The notes beneath the pieces are model-generated. The model was given only the letters and a program-made list of their open reading frames with translations, was not told the DNA's origin and ran no database searches. DNA of 64,000 bases from SFTJ01 sp045613305 (lineage in GTDB: Bacteria > Bacteroidota > Bacteroidia > Bacteroidales > Muribaculaceae), in the NCBI GenBank assembly GCA_045613305.1, contig JAZLAU010000028.1, positions 62,001-126,000 on the forward strand. Direction: 5' to 3'. Shown one piece after another: positions 54,463 through 63,155 of this stretch. Numbering within the stretch: the stretch's first letter is position 1; every line of letters starts with the position of its first letter. The position numbers were made by a program, and so were the translations under genes.

Positions 54463-55920
54463 TTAGTAAGCAATTTTCTTGGTTACTCCGTTGTTATAGC
54501 GAACGATGTTCACAGTGCCTTTTTGCAATTCGTTTAGGCGTTGGCCATTGATAGAATAAATTTGGCAGATGCCGTTTTTCTCGTCAGCAATAACGGTTTC
54601 GATAGCCGACGCTTCGAAATCGGCTTGTGCCTTCTTGGCTTCGTTGTAGACTGCGCGAAGTTTTTGATACTTGCTGTTATATTCAACAACGTAACTGTCA
54701 GTTAGTTTGAAGTTGTCGCGAAGGTAATCGAGTTCAGCCTTCATTTCGTCGATAAGGGCTAAAATTTCGGCCAATTCGTCGGCGAAGTCGGCAGCCACAT
54801 CAGGGCAGTCTCTTGCAATAAGGTTGGTGAATTCGGCATGCTTCTTATAAAGGAAGTCAACCCAATATATGGCTTTGTCGTAAACTTTTTGGTTGCGAGC
54901 CTTAAGCCACTTAAAGTTGTTTGCGATGATAGTGTCGACTGCTTCTTGGCCTCGAGTGACATATTTACCTGAGTTTTCGTTAGGGCTTCGGTCAACTGCT
55001 GTGTAGTCCATCAAAACCACGCCAGTAGGACCTGGGTCGTGAGTTTTAAAATAGTCGATGATTGCGGCATGGGTGTAAGTGGCATTTTCGCGATAGCCGT
55101 CGGCAGTAGAGATTGTTCCGGGGTAAGAAGATGCGAAGTTGAACACCCACACAATGTCTTCGGGCTTAGTCACCACAATTTTGGTGCTTGCTTCGAGCAT
55201 CTGATTCACGGCATCCACTTTTTTTTGCACACCGCCGTTGTCGGTTGTTGTGTTAGCGAAGTCTTGCACATAAAGTTTGCCTATGCTTCCGCTGCCAGGG
55301 CCAATAATAGACGCCGAAGTTTGCGCGCCCCAATTGATGTCGCCGCACCAACTTCTGAAAAATCCGCCGCTGATAGGCTTAAGAGCGTATTCGTCGCGGC
55401 TAAGGATAAGGATTTTTCCGCGCATATCGCCCACGGTAAGTGCTGGGGTGTAGTTGATTAAATAAGGCTTAAGGTCCTCGCTTTGCAATAGTTCAGTAAG
55501 CATAGTGACGTAAGTGCTCTTGTCGCTGTCGTAGTTATTGGCATAAAGCATGTGAATTATGGCAAATTCGCTTGGGTTAGCGATAAGCGAGTCGCGAAGC
55601 AAATGCAATGCATCATCAAAGCGCAGGTTAGTTTCGGCAATGCCGTGATTGATGTGAAGGTGGTCTTTCTTCACAATAGGACGGAAGTCGAAAGCGCGAA
55701 CGCCGCGTTTCCATTGTTCGGCCACGCTAATGTCTTGGCATTGCGCGAACATAGCCGTAAGAGAACTGGTGAATCCGTTGCCTGTAGCCGAGTCGTGTGC
55801 TCCAGGAATAGATACTTGCGCTACATAAAGGTCGTCGGGCAAACGCTCCATCCAGTTGGCAGCGTTGATGCTAAGGGTTGCAAGTGCTGTGATACACGCA
55901 AAAAGTAGTCGTAGTTTCAT
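54463..55920 (-). CDS. Secreted phosphatidylinositol-specific phospholipase C-like protein
   Basis: The 485-residue protein has a signal peptide (MKLRLLFACITALATLSINA). The PI-PLC X-domain fold follows: VSIPGAHDSATG with catalytic His42, then RAFDFRPIVKKD and INHGIAE with catalytic His92, and EFAIIHMLYANNYD. These are the two general acid-base histidines of bacterial PI-PLC. A helical stretch (about 350-440) precedes a C-terminal domain like a T9SS sorting signal (ICQIYSINGQRLNELQKG). It could cut phosphatidylinositol or GPI anchors, or another phosphodiester; the substrate is unproven. It is convergent with the LRR gene. Confidence 0.87.
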   Translation of the reverse strand: MKLRLLFACITALATLSINAANWMERLPDDLYVAQVSIPGAHDSATGNGFTSSLTAMFAQCQDISVAEQWKRGVRAFDFRPIVKKDHLHINHGIAETNLRFDDALHLLRDSLIANPSEFAIIHMLYANNYDSDKSTYVTMLTELLQSEDLKPYLINYTPALTVGDMRGKILILSRDEYALKPISGGFFRSWCGDINWGAQTSASIIGPGSGSIGKLYVQDFANTTTDNGGVQKKVDAVNQMLEASTKIVVTKPEDIVWVFNFASSYPGTISTADGYRENATYTHAAIIDYFKTHDPGPTGVVLMDYTAVDRSPNENSGKYVTRGQEAVDTIIANNFKWLKARNQKVYDKAIYWVDFLYKKHAEFTNLIARDCPDVAADFADELAEILALIDEMKAELDYLRDNFKLTDSYVVEYNSKYQKLRAVYNEAKKAQADFEASAIETVIADEKNGICQIYSINGQRLNELQKGTVNIVRYNNGVTKKIAY

Positions 55921-56150
55921 ACTTGTGAAAGGTTATCAAGATTTTGGTTTCTTGAATTTTTTAGGTTAGTATTCAGTTTTTACGGGGTTGCTTCAGCGCA
56001 ATGGTTGCGGTGGCAAATTGTGCTGATTTGAGTCGGCGAATTGGTTAAAAATGCCGACCAAATTATTTTAAATGACAAAAAAAGAAAAAATTTGCGATAT
56101 AAAAAAGCAAGTGCGAGTAATAATGCTAAAAAAGGCCGAAATTTTTATAT
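55921..56150. other. Intergenic leader region of the PI-PLC gene
   Basis: No gene is seen here. It presumably holds the promoter of the minus-strand PI-PLC gene, although I could not place a TAnnTTTG element. Confidence 0.45.
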
Positions 56151-56196
56151 TCAGCAACGTTATTGTTATAGAAGTTCGGTCGTGGTGGGCACATTT

Positions 56197-56400
56197 GACG
56201 CATAGAGTTCGCGTCGACATAACTGCCGAATGAGGACTCGAAGGCAAGAAAAAGGCTCTGCCCAAAGCCGATAAAGCAGAATTGAGATGCATCGTCGGCA
56301 GCCCGAATGAGGGCTGGTGGAGCGAAAACGGGAGCGCGAGCCGGTGCAAACCTACGGGCAAAACCTTGGACTGGGACGCAATGTTAGAGCAAGGTTTTGC
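56197..56400. ncRNA. Candidate structured RNA or 3' region of hairpins
   Basis: A GC-rich stretch of about 200 bp without a convincing coding frame, in AT-rich surroundings. It holds several inverted repeats: GACGC/GCGTC near 56199-56217, GGCT/AGCC at 56254-56269, CAGCCC/GGGCTG with a GAATGA loop at 56299-56316, and a perfect 10-bp GCAAAACCTT/AAGGTTTTGC at 56358-56367 and 56391-56400. The last overlaps the stop of the EFR1 gene. It could be a minus-strand 3' element or a plus-strand small RNA. I match it to no known family. Confidence 0.3.
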
Positions 56401-57208
56401 ACTCTTTGCGCTGTGCGAAATTGTCGGCCAAAAGTTGAGCAAACGGGGTGTTGAACTTTCGAGCTTGCGAAGGGCATTGCTTAACGCATGCGCAGCACTT
56501 AATGCAAAGGTTGGCGTCGGTTAGGCATTCGTTGCCGAGCGAAATGGCGCTCACCGGGCAGGCATCGACGCAAGCGCCGCAGTGTGAGCACAGCAACTCG
56601 TTGACTTCGGGAGTCTTGGGAATGTTAAGCCCTTGCTGCATCCATTGCATGACGGTGCTTTTGAAGCGAGCCATTGGTTCTTCGGGCTGGTGTGGAGTTT
56701 CTATCTTGGTGACATCAACAGGCTTGAGAGCATCGATGCCGATGCTTAATTTTTCGATAATCTGTTTGCCAAAATTTCGTGCATTAGCCAAGTCGGCATC
56801 GTCGGGGCGACCTACTGCAATGGGCGTGCTTGCTGATGAATAGGAGTGCTCACCGATGAATGTGGCGGCAGCAATCACAATGAAGCCCAGTTCGGTGGCC
56901 ACTTCGGCCAGTTGGTTAAGGGCGTTTTCGTAATGACGGTTTCCGTATACAGCCACCACCACAGCAGGAGCGCCGTTCCCGCCTATATTCTGCAATCGGC
57001 TGATGGCTGTAGGGGCAATTTTTCCGCCGTAGACTGGAGCAGTGATTATGGCCAACGATTGACTGCTGATGCATGTTGATGGTTGGTGGCAGTGAGTTAG
57101 GTCGGTGGTGTGAATGTTGCCGATGCCCGTGCCTTGGGCAATGGCGTTAGCCACAGCGCGCGATGTGCTTGTGGGCGAGAATGTGAGCAGTTCGATTTGG
57201 TTTATCAT
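56384..57208 (-). CDS. EFR1-family flavodoxin-ferredoxin fusion
   Basis: This 274-residue protein has an N-terminal flavodoxin-like domain (LLTFSPTSTSRAVANAIA as the FMN phosphate loop, then ITAPVYGGKIAPTA and VVVAVYGNRHYENAL). The C-terminal part has two 4Fe-4S motifs, CSHCGACVDACP and CIKCCACVKQCP. This order defines EFR1-type flavodoxin/ferredoxins of anaerobes, likely cytoplasmic electron carriers of unknown partner. The stop lies inside a 10-bp hairpin. A possible -7 element is minus-strand TAACTTTG at 57285-57292. It is divergent from the helicase-nuclease gene. Confidence 0.92.
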   Translation of the reverse strand: MINQIELLTFSPTSTSRAVANAIAQGTGIGNIHTTDLTHCHQPSTCISSQSLAIITAPVYGGKIAPTAISRLQNIGGNGAPAVVVAVYGNRHYENALNQLAEVATELGFIVIAAATFIGEHSYSSASTPIAVGRPDDADLANARNFGKQIIEKLSIGIDALKPVDVTKIETPHQPEEPMARFKSTVMQWMQQGLNIPKTPEVNELLCSHCGACVDACPVSAISLGNECLTDANLCIKCCACVKQCPSQARKFNTPFAQLLADNFAQRKECKTLL

Positions 57209-57426
57209 AAGCCTAAAATGATGTTGCAGTTGTGGGTGTGAGGATGAGAGGTTGGCATAAGTGCCACTCGAAGTGTTATGATTGCAAAGTTATATATAAT
57301 TTTCAGAAATGCGATTTCGCTATGCTTTTTTAAGAATCGGTGAAAAGAAGTGTGGTGAGAATTGCTTCGTGCCATAGTTGCGCATATTTATTTAGGTGCA
57401 AAATGCTCTTTTTGAATAAAATAATG

Positions 57427-57434
57427 TATATTTG
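57427..57434 (+). promoter_or_regulatory. Possible -7 element of the helicase-nuclease gene
   Basis: TATATTTG is a perfect TAnnTTTG, about 66 nt upstream of the ATG. The nearest TTG is only 12 nt away, so the -33 half is doubtful. The rest of the gap shows no gene. Confidence 0.45.
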
Positions 57435-57500
57435 CTTGTTAAACCTCATAGCGCGCATTGCTAACTGGCAATGTGATATAAATTAAGATTACCAGATGTT

Positions 57501-60500
57501 ATGATAGACTTGAAGGTAGATTATCTAAGCAACGTGAATTATGTTCTGGCGCATAACCGTGTGGCAGTGTGCAATTCAGTAGAATTAAGCAATAATAGTG
57601 GCTCCGATTTGAGCAATGTGATGGTGGAGTGTAAAGGCGAATTTGTTACACACTACGCGTCGGCAGTGCTTCCGCATGTGGAGAACGGTCGCACAATCAG
57701 GCTCAATGACTATGAAATACGCCCTAACTTTAAGCAGTTGGCTATGCTAACAGAGCGCATCTCCACCACGTTTGAAATGGTGGTTTGGAGTGATGTCGAC
57801 AAGGGCGAAGACCGCCGCGAGTTGTTCAGAAAAGACTATGATTTGGAACTTCAGCCATTCGACCATTGGTTGGGATATACAATAGTGCCCAATATGCTGG
57901 CATCGTTTGTTACGCCTAATCATCCGATGGTGCAGCAAATGGTGGTAAAGGGGGCAAAATTCTTGAAAACGCAGACCGGCGAATCGGCCTTTTTGGAATA
58001 TCAAACCGGCGATGTGAATGACGTTGTTAAGCAAGTTGCGGCCGTGTTTGCGGCCCTTCATGCCGAGGGCATAATCTACAGAAGCCTACCGGCAAGTTTT
58101 GAAGAGAAAGGTCAGCGAGTGACGATGCCCGACAAAGTGCTTTCGGGCAAAATGGGCAATTGCGTGGAACTCACCACCCTGTTTGCCAGCATTTTAGAGG
58201 CTCTTGGCATAAATAGCGTGATAGCAATAAAAAACGGCCACGCCTTTTTGGGTGTGTGGCTTGTGAACGACTGTTGCCGCTATAGCGTGTGCGATGATTT
58301 GTCGTATTTGGGCAAGAAATGCTCAATAGGCATAGATGAGATGCTGGTTTTGGAATCAACGATGGTCACCAATGAAAAGGCATCGTTTGAAGAATCGGTA
58401 AAGGCGGCACAGAAATATCTCACCGCCCCCGACGATTTTCTGATGTTTATTGATGTCTACCGAAGTCGATTGGAGGGAGTGCGTCCGTTGCCGCAGTTCT
58501 CAGGCGACGATAAGTGGATAGATGCCGAAATGGAAGGTTTGAGCCACGACAAGTGCGATGCCGTGGTGCATAAGCGTTCGCGTTATGACCTGAGCAAGGT
58601 GTTTGACGAAAGCAAACTCACAAAGATGGACATCTGGGAACGCAAACTGCTTGATTTCTCGTTGCGAAACAATATGCTCAACATGTATTTGCGCATGAAG
58701 GCAGTGCAATTGGCGTCGTTTGAAATTGACAAACTCGAAGACCGAGTTCACGACGGGCAGGAATTTAAGATATTGGAAAAGCCGAGTGTGAATTGCAACG
58801 TAGACGATTCGGTGCGATTGGTGTCGTCGAAGCAATTTGAGTCGATAAGCAAACTGATTGTTAACGACATGGAGCACAAGTGCTTGCACACCTATAAGAC
58901 CGAGGGCGAAACCCGTTCGATACTGAAAAACATATATCGCACGGCGCGCACCATGCAGGAAGAAAGCGGTGCAAACTCGCTATATCTTGCCATTGGCGTG
59001 TTGCGTTGGAACGAAAACACCAAAAGCGGCACACCACGTTACGCTCCGTTGATGCTGTTGCCAGTGGATATGCTCTACAAGAAAGGCACTTACTCAATAC
59101 GCACCCGCGGCGAAGATATGATGCTCAATGTTACGCTTTTGGAATTTTTGCGTCAGAATTATGAGATAAAGATACCTGCCTTGACAGAATTGCCAACCGA
59201 TGAGCATGGAGTGGATGTGAACAAGGTGTTTGCCATCATGCGTACAGCCATAGCCGATTATTCGGGTTGGGATGTGGAGGAAGAAGCCGTGGTGGGAATT
59301 TTCTCATTCAGCAAGTTCTTGATGTGGAACGACATACATAACCATAAGAAGGAATTGCTCGAAAACCCAATAGTGTCGAGTTTGGTAGAGCGCCGTTTGA
59401 CTTGGAAGCCCGATGAGTTGGTGACCACCCTAAGAGGCCATGACAAAGAGTTGCAGCCCGACAAATTGTCGTTGCCGGTGGCAGTTGACTCGTCGCAGAT
59501 GGCAGCGGTGTTTGAGGCCGGATTGGGACACTCATTCATACTTTATGGTCCTCCGGGAACCGGCAAGTCGCAAACGATTACCAACCTGGTGGCCAATGCG
59601 TTGTTTCAAGGCAAACGAGTGTTGTTTGTGGCCGAAAAGATGGCTGCGTTGAGCGTGGTTCAGAAGCGATTGGAAAAAGTGGGGCTTGGCCCGTTTTGCC
59701 TTGAAATGCACTCCAACAAAGTTACGAAACGCCATGTGCTCAACCAGTTGGCAAAGGCGCTTGGCGTGACGCACATAAAGTCGCCAGAAGAATATGCCTA
59801 CACTGCCGATAAACTATATGAAGAACGCAAGAAACTGATTGTGTATCTTGAGGCTGTGCATAATAAGACTTCGGCCGACGATTTTTCGCTCTATGACTGC
59901 ATAATGCGTTGTGAAAGCATTGGCGAAGATTTGCTCGATGTGGAAATGCTAAATGATGACTTGCGCAAGAAATATACCGCAGCCACCATGGGCGATTATG
60001 AGCATTTGTTGACGCTGAAACTCAGTGCTGTGCTTCAACTTGTGGGCCAACCATCGCAACATTCGTTGAAGGGCTTGAATGTGGAAGAAAAAGACCTTGC
60101 CGACGAAACGGCGCTAAAAGCCGACATGCAAGCCACCATAGAAATGCTGAATAGGTGCAGAGACGAATATGATGTGCTTAGAAATGCGCAAGCCTTGCGT
60201 GCCAACATATTGAAAGACAATGACGAGCGCTTGCTTAATGAAGATGCCGAACAGTTGCGTGGCGAGTGGCGAAGCATTCGCAGCAAGTGGGTGCTGTCGA
60301 GATTGTTTGCCAAGCGAGGTTTCTTGAAGAAATTGCGTGAATACAATCAATATTTGATAGAGGTCGACATTGATGGCTTGATTGAAAACCTATGCACTTA
60401 TCAAGAGCAGCACGGCAAGATTGAGAAGTTGCAAGCCAAGTTGGCGCATTACTTTATGCAAACCTTTGCGTGCGACCAATTGCCAACGATTGACGAATGT

Positions 60501-62825
60501 GCATCGATGGTCGATAAGTTGGAACGCTGGAAACAAAATACCGCAATGCTTCGCGATTGGTATCATTGGTGTACGTATCGTAAGGAGTTGCTCGACAGAG
60601 GTTTGGGTGCGGCGTTGCAACTGATTGAAAACAGTGTGGTGGATGATAAAACATTCCACAAGTCGGTGATAAAGACCTTCTATAGCAACCTTGCGAAGAA
60701 GAAGATTAGCGAATCGGCCGACCTGCGCACCTTTGAGGGAATGATGTTTGATGCCGTGGTAGAGCAATATCGCGAATTGGCCGAGAAGTTCAGATTGCTG
60801 AGTCAAAAAGAATTGTATGCCCGTTTGGCGTCACGAGTGCCACGCGTAACCGACAATGTGAACAACAGCAGCGAAATAGGATTGCTTAACCGAAACATAT
60901 CGAACGGCGGTCGAGGACTGTCGTTGCGCGACTTGATGAAGATGATACCATCGTTAATGCCGCGTCTGTGTCCGTGTATGCTAATGAGCCCAATGTCGGT
61001 GGCGCAGTTCCTTGACTTGGGTAATGACAAGTTCGACTTGGTGATTTTCGACGAAGCGTCGCAAATGCCAACGAGCGAATCGGTTGGAGCAATAGCCCGC
61101 GGCAAGGCGTTGATAGTGGTGGGCGACCCTAAGCAGATGCCGCCAACAAGTTTCTTCAACACTATGACAGTGGGAGATGATGAGGCCGACATTGACGACA
61201 TGGAAAGCATTCTCGAAGAATGCCGCGCTCTCGAAATTCCGTCGTTGCAACTAAACTGGCACTATCGTTCACGCCACGAATCGCTCATAGCATTCTCTAA
61301 TAACGAGTATTACGACGGTAACCTGATAACATTCCCATCGGTCGACGATAAGCAAGACAAGGTGCAACTGGTGCAAGTGAAGGGTGTGTACGACAAGGGA
61401 GGCCAGCGCTCAAATATGCATGAAGCCGAAGCGATAGCCAACGAGATAGAACGCCGTTTGCGCGACGAAAAGTTGCGTGCCGACAGCATTGGCGTCATAG
61501 CCTTCAGTGTGGCCCAGCAAAACTTGATTGAAGACGTAATACAAAAGCGATTAGACAGCGATGCCGAGTTGCATGAGGCTGCTGCAAACATGTATGAGCC
61601 GATTTTCATTAAGAATCTTGAAAATGTTCAGGGCGATGAGCGCGATGTGATATTGTTCTCGGTGGGTTACGGCCCAGACAAGAACGGAAAGGTGTCGATG
61701 AACTTTGGCCCTCTTAATAATGCCGGCGGCGAGCGTCGCTTGAATGTGGCCGTTACACGTTCACGCAAGGAGATGATAGTGTACACATCGCTCAAGCCAA
61801 GCGATATCGACCTCAATCGCTCGAAGGCGCGAGGTGTTGAAGGTTTGAAGCATTTCCTTGAATTTGCAGCCGGAAACGCACTTGTGCATTGCGATAAGAA
61901 TCAGCAAGAACGCAACGATGCCGTTATGGCCCAACAACTTGCTGTAGCCATTCAAGAGCGTGGCTATGTGGCAACGGCTAACGTGGGACGTTCGAAGTTT
62001 AAAATTGATGTGGCGATAAGCCGAGCAGAAGAGCCCGACAAATATGTTATGGGTGTGCTGATAGATGGCGAGGGCTATCGTGACACGCAAACCACCCGCG
62101 ACCGTGAAATAGTGCAACCATCGGTGCTAACCGGATTGGGATGGCGTGTGATGCGTGTGTGGAGCGTGGATTGGATTAATAATCCGAAGCGAGTTATCGA
62201 CCGCATTGTGGAGCAGATTAATGCCGCACCAAAGCCCGAACCCGAGCCCGAAGTGACCACCTTCGATATTTCGCAAGAAAAAGAAGAAGAGGTGGAAAGT
62301 GCTGTGACCGATTATGTTAGGGCTGAAATAACAAAAACGCAGGCTGCCAAGATGAGCGACCTGGAATTGTCGCGAAAGTTGGTGAAAGCCGAACAGCCTA
62401 TAACGTTAACTTTGTTGTGCCGACGCATAAACGAATTGCGTGGAGTGCCCCGCACCACCAAAACCATGCTTCAAGACATGCAACTGATGGTGATGCAGAA
62501 GTTCTACACCTATCCCGATCGAAACACTCGTGTGATATGGGAAAGTCAAGACTTGTGCCAGGCATATAACAGTTATCGTCAGGCCGAGGGCCGCGACATT
62601 AACGACATTCCGATGTGTGAACTTGAGAATGTGGTGATGGAGGTGGTTAGAGAGCAATTCTCGATTAACCGCGATTCGGTGAAGTTGGTTGCAGCGAAGA
62701 AACTCGGATTTGCCCGCCGTGGCCAAAAGGTGGATGGCTCGCTTAATGCGGTTATCGACAACTTGGTGGTAACAGGCAAGTTGGTGGAGATTGCCGACAA
62801 CATAACCCTGCCGGAGAAAATGTAA
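57501..62825 (+). CDS. DUF4011/DUF3320 SF1 helicase-nuclease with transglutaminase-like N-terminus
   Basis: This is a 1774-residue single-chain helicase-nuclease. The N-terminal part holds a transglutaminase-like triad in GNCVELTTLFASIL (Cys221), NGHAFLGVW (His247) and CDD (Asp265). DUF4011-like sequence follows (about 385-560, WERKLLDFSLRNNMLNMYLR). The SF1 helicase has Walker A GPPGTGKS (683-690, Lys689), Walker B FDEAS (Asp1184, Glu1185), GDPKQMPP, LNWHYRSRHE, and the motif VI-type RLNVAVTRSR. A Vsr/REase-like nuclease carries Asp1503 in FKIDVAIS, then VLIDGEGY and LGWRVMRVWSVDW. DUF3320 closes the chain (about 1690-1765). I recall relatives reported as single-gene anti-phage systems. No partner gene adjoins. 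A terminator follows. Confidence 0.88.
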   Translation: MIDLKVDYLSNVNYVLAHNRVAVCNSVELSNNSGSDLSNVMVECKGEFVTHYASAVLPHVENGRTIRLNDYEIRPNFKQLAMLTERISTTFEMVVWSDVDKGEDRRELFRKDYDLELQPFDHWLGYTIVPNMLASFVTPNHPMVQQMVVKGAKFLKTQTGESAFLEYQTGDVNDVVKQVAAVFAALHAEGIIYRSLPASFEEKGQRVTMPDKVLSGKMGNCVELTTLFASILEALGINSVIAIKNGHAFLGVWLVNDCCRYSVCDDLSYLGKKCSIGIDEMLVLESTMVTNEKASFEESVKAAQKYLTAPDDFLMFIDVYRSRLEGVRPLPQFSGDDKWIDAEMEGLSHDKCDAVVHKRSRYDLSKVFDESKLTKMDIWERKLLDFSLRNNMLNMYLRMKAVQLASFEIDKLEDRVHDGQEFKILEKPSVNCNVDDSVRLVSSKQFESISKLIVNDMEHKCLHTYKTEGETRSILKNIYRTARTMQEESGANSLYLAIGVLRWNENTKSGTPRYAPLMLLPVDMLYKKGTYSIRTRGEDMMLNVTLLEFLRQNYEIKIPALTELPTDEHGVDVNKVFAIMRTAIADYSGWDVEEEAVVGIFSFSKFLMWNDIHNHKKELLENPIVSSLVERRLTWKPDELVTTLRGHDKELQPDKLSLPVAVDSSQMAAVFEAGLGHSFILYGPPGTGKSQTITNLVANALFQGKRVLFVAEKMAALSVVQKRLEKVGLGPFCLEMHSNKVTKRHVLNQLAKALGVTHIKSPEEYAYTADKLYEERKKLIVYLEAVHNKTSADDFSLYDCIMRCESIGEDLLDVEMLNDDLRKKYTAATMGDYEHLLTLKLSAVLQLVGQPSQHSLKGLNVEEKDLADETALKADMQATIEMLNRCRDEYDVLRNAQALRANILKDNDERLLNEDAEQLRGEWRSIRSKWVLSRLFAKRGFLKKLREYNQYLIEVDIDGLIENLCTYQEQHGKIEKLQAKLAHYFMQTFACDQLPTIDECASMVDKLERWKQNTAMLRDWYHWCTYRKELLDRGLGAALQLIENSVVDDKTFHKSVIKTFYSNLAKKKISESADLRTFEGMMFDAVVEQYRELAEKFRLLSQKELYARLASRVPRVTDNVNNSSEIGLLNRNISNGGRGLSLRDLMKMIPSLMPRLCPCMLMSPMSVAQFLDLGNDKFDLVIFDEASQMPTSESVGAIARGKALIVVGDPKQMPPTSFFNTMTVGDDEADIDDMESILEECRALEIPSLQLNWHYRSRHESLIAFSNNEYYDGNLITFPSVDDKQDKVQLVQVKGVYDKGGQRSNMHEAEAIANEIERRLRDEKLRADSIGVIAFSVAQQNLIEDVIQKRLDSDAELHEAAANMYEPIFIKNLENVQGDERDVILFSVGYGPDKNGKVSMNFGPLNNAGGERRLNVAVTRSRKEMIVYTSLKPSDIDLNRSKARGVEGLKHFLEFAAGNALVHCDKNQQERNDAVMAQQLAVAIQERGYVATANVGRSKFKIDVAISRAEEPDKYVMGVLIDGEGYRDTQTTRDREIVQPSVLTGLGWRVMRVWSVDWINNPKRVIDRIVEQINAAPKPEPEPEVTTFDISQEKEEEVESAVTDYVRAEITKTQAAKMSDLELSRKLVKAEQPITLTLLCRRINELRGVPRTTKTMLQDMQLMVMQKFYTYPDRNTRVIWESQDLCQAYNSYRQAEGRDINDIPMCELENVVMEVVREQFSINRDSVKLVAAKKLGFARRGQKVDGSLNAVIDNLVVTGKLVEIADNITLPEKM

Positions 62826-63088
62826 TCAACAAGAAGACGACAGGCGTTAATAACTGAAACGAGAACGCAGGCATTAAATCCGAATGAGGAATTTAGTGTC
62901 TGCGTCTTTTTGTATGCTTTCCCGGCGGGCGGAGATTTTACTCTCGGGCGGAGATTTGGCTTGCTGTTTAAGTGGTTAGTGCCGCCAGTTTGCTCTTGGG
63001 AGGCAATATGTGTGGTTATTGCCGTCGGATTGCTCTCGGGAGGGTGGTTTGTTATATCTTTCAGCGGAGGGAGAGGGTGGAATGAACT
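62826..63088. other. Intergenic stretch between helicase-nuclease and hydrolase genes
   Basis: It holds the helicase terminator and then a GC-rich run with short repeated motifs (CTCGGGCGGAGATTT, CTCTTGGGAGG, CTCTCGGGAGG). I see no convincing gene; the plus-strand frame at 62910-63098 lacks family features. Confidence 0.45.
62865..62911 (+). terminator. Terminator of the helicase-nuclease gene
   Basis: A long imperfect stem (ACGCAG with CTGCGT, continuing as CATTAAATCC with GGAATTTAGTG), with a loop near GAATGA, then CTTTTT. It lies 40 bp after the stop. Confidence 0.85.
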
Positions 63089-63155
63089 CTTTGTTTGATA
63101 GGAAGTTGCTATTCTTTACTTGAGAGGAAACTGCTATTCTTTGTTTGATAGGAAG
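63089..63155. repeat. Three tandem 25-bp units duplicating the 3' end of the hydrolase gene
   Basis: CTTTGTTTGATAGGAAG at 63089-63105 and 63139-63155 is identical; a third, variant copy CTTTACTTGAGAGGAAA is at 63114-63130. The period is 25 bp. The rightmost copy encodes the hydrolase's last residues (FLSNKE and stop, minus strand). The other two lie beyond the stop. Confidence 0.85.

Noticed and set aside
56068..56442. Minus-strand 124-codon frame and the plus-strand 80-codon frame in the hairpin island
   Set aside because: Composition is unlike protein genes here, one begins with a TTG, both run into the EFR1 gene, and neither has a recognisable domain.
62910..63098. 62-codon plus-strand frame after the helicase gene
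   Set aside because: It starts within the terminator and consists of translated GC-rich repeats, with no promoter or family features.
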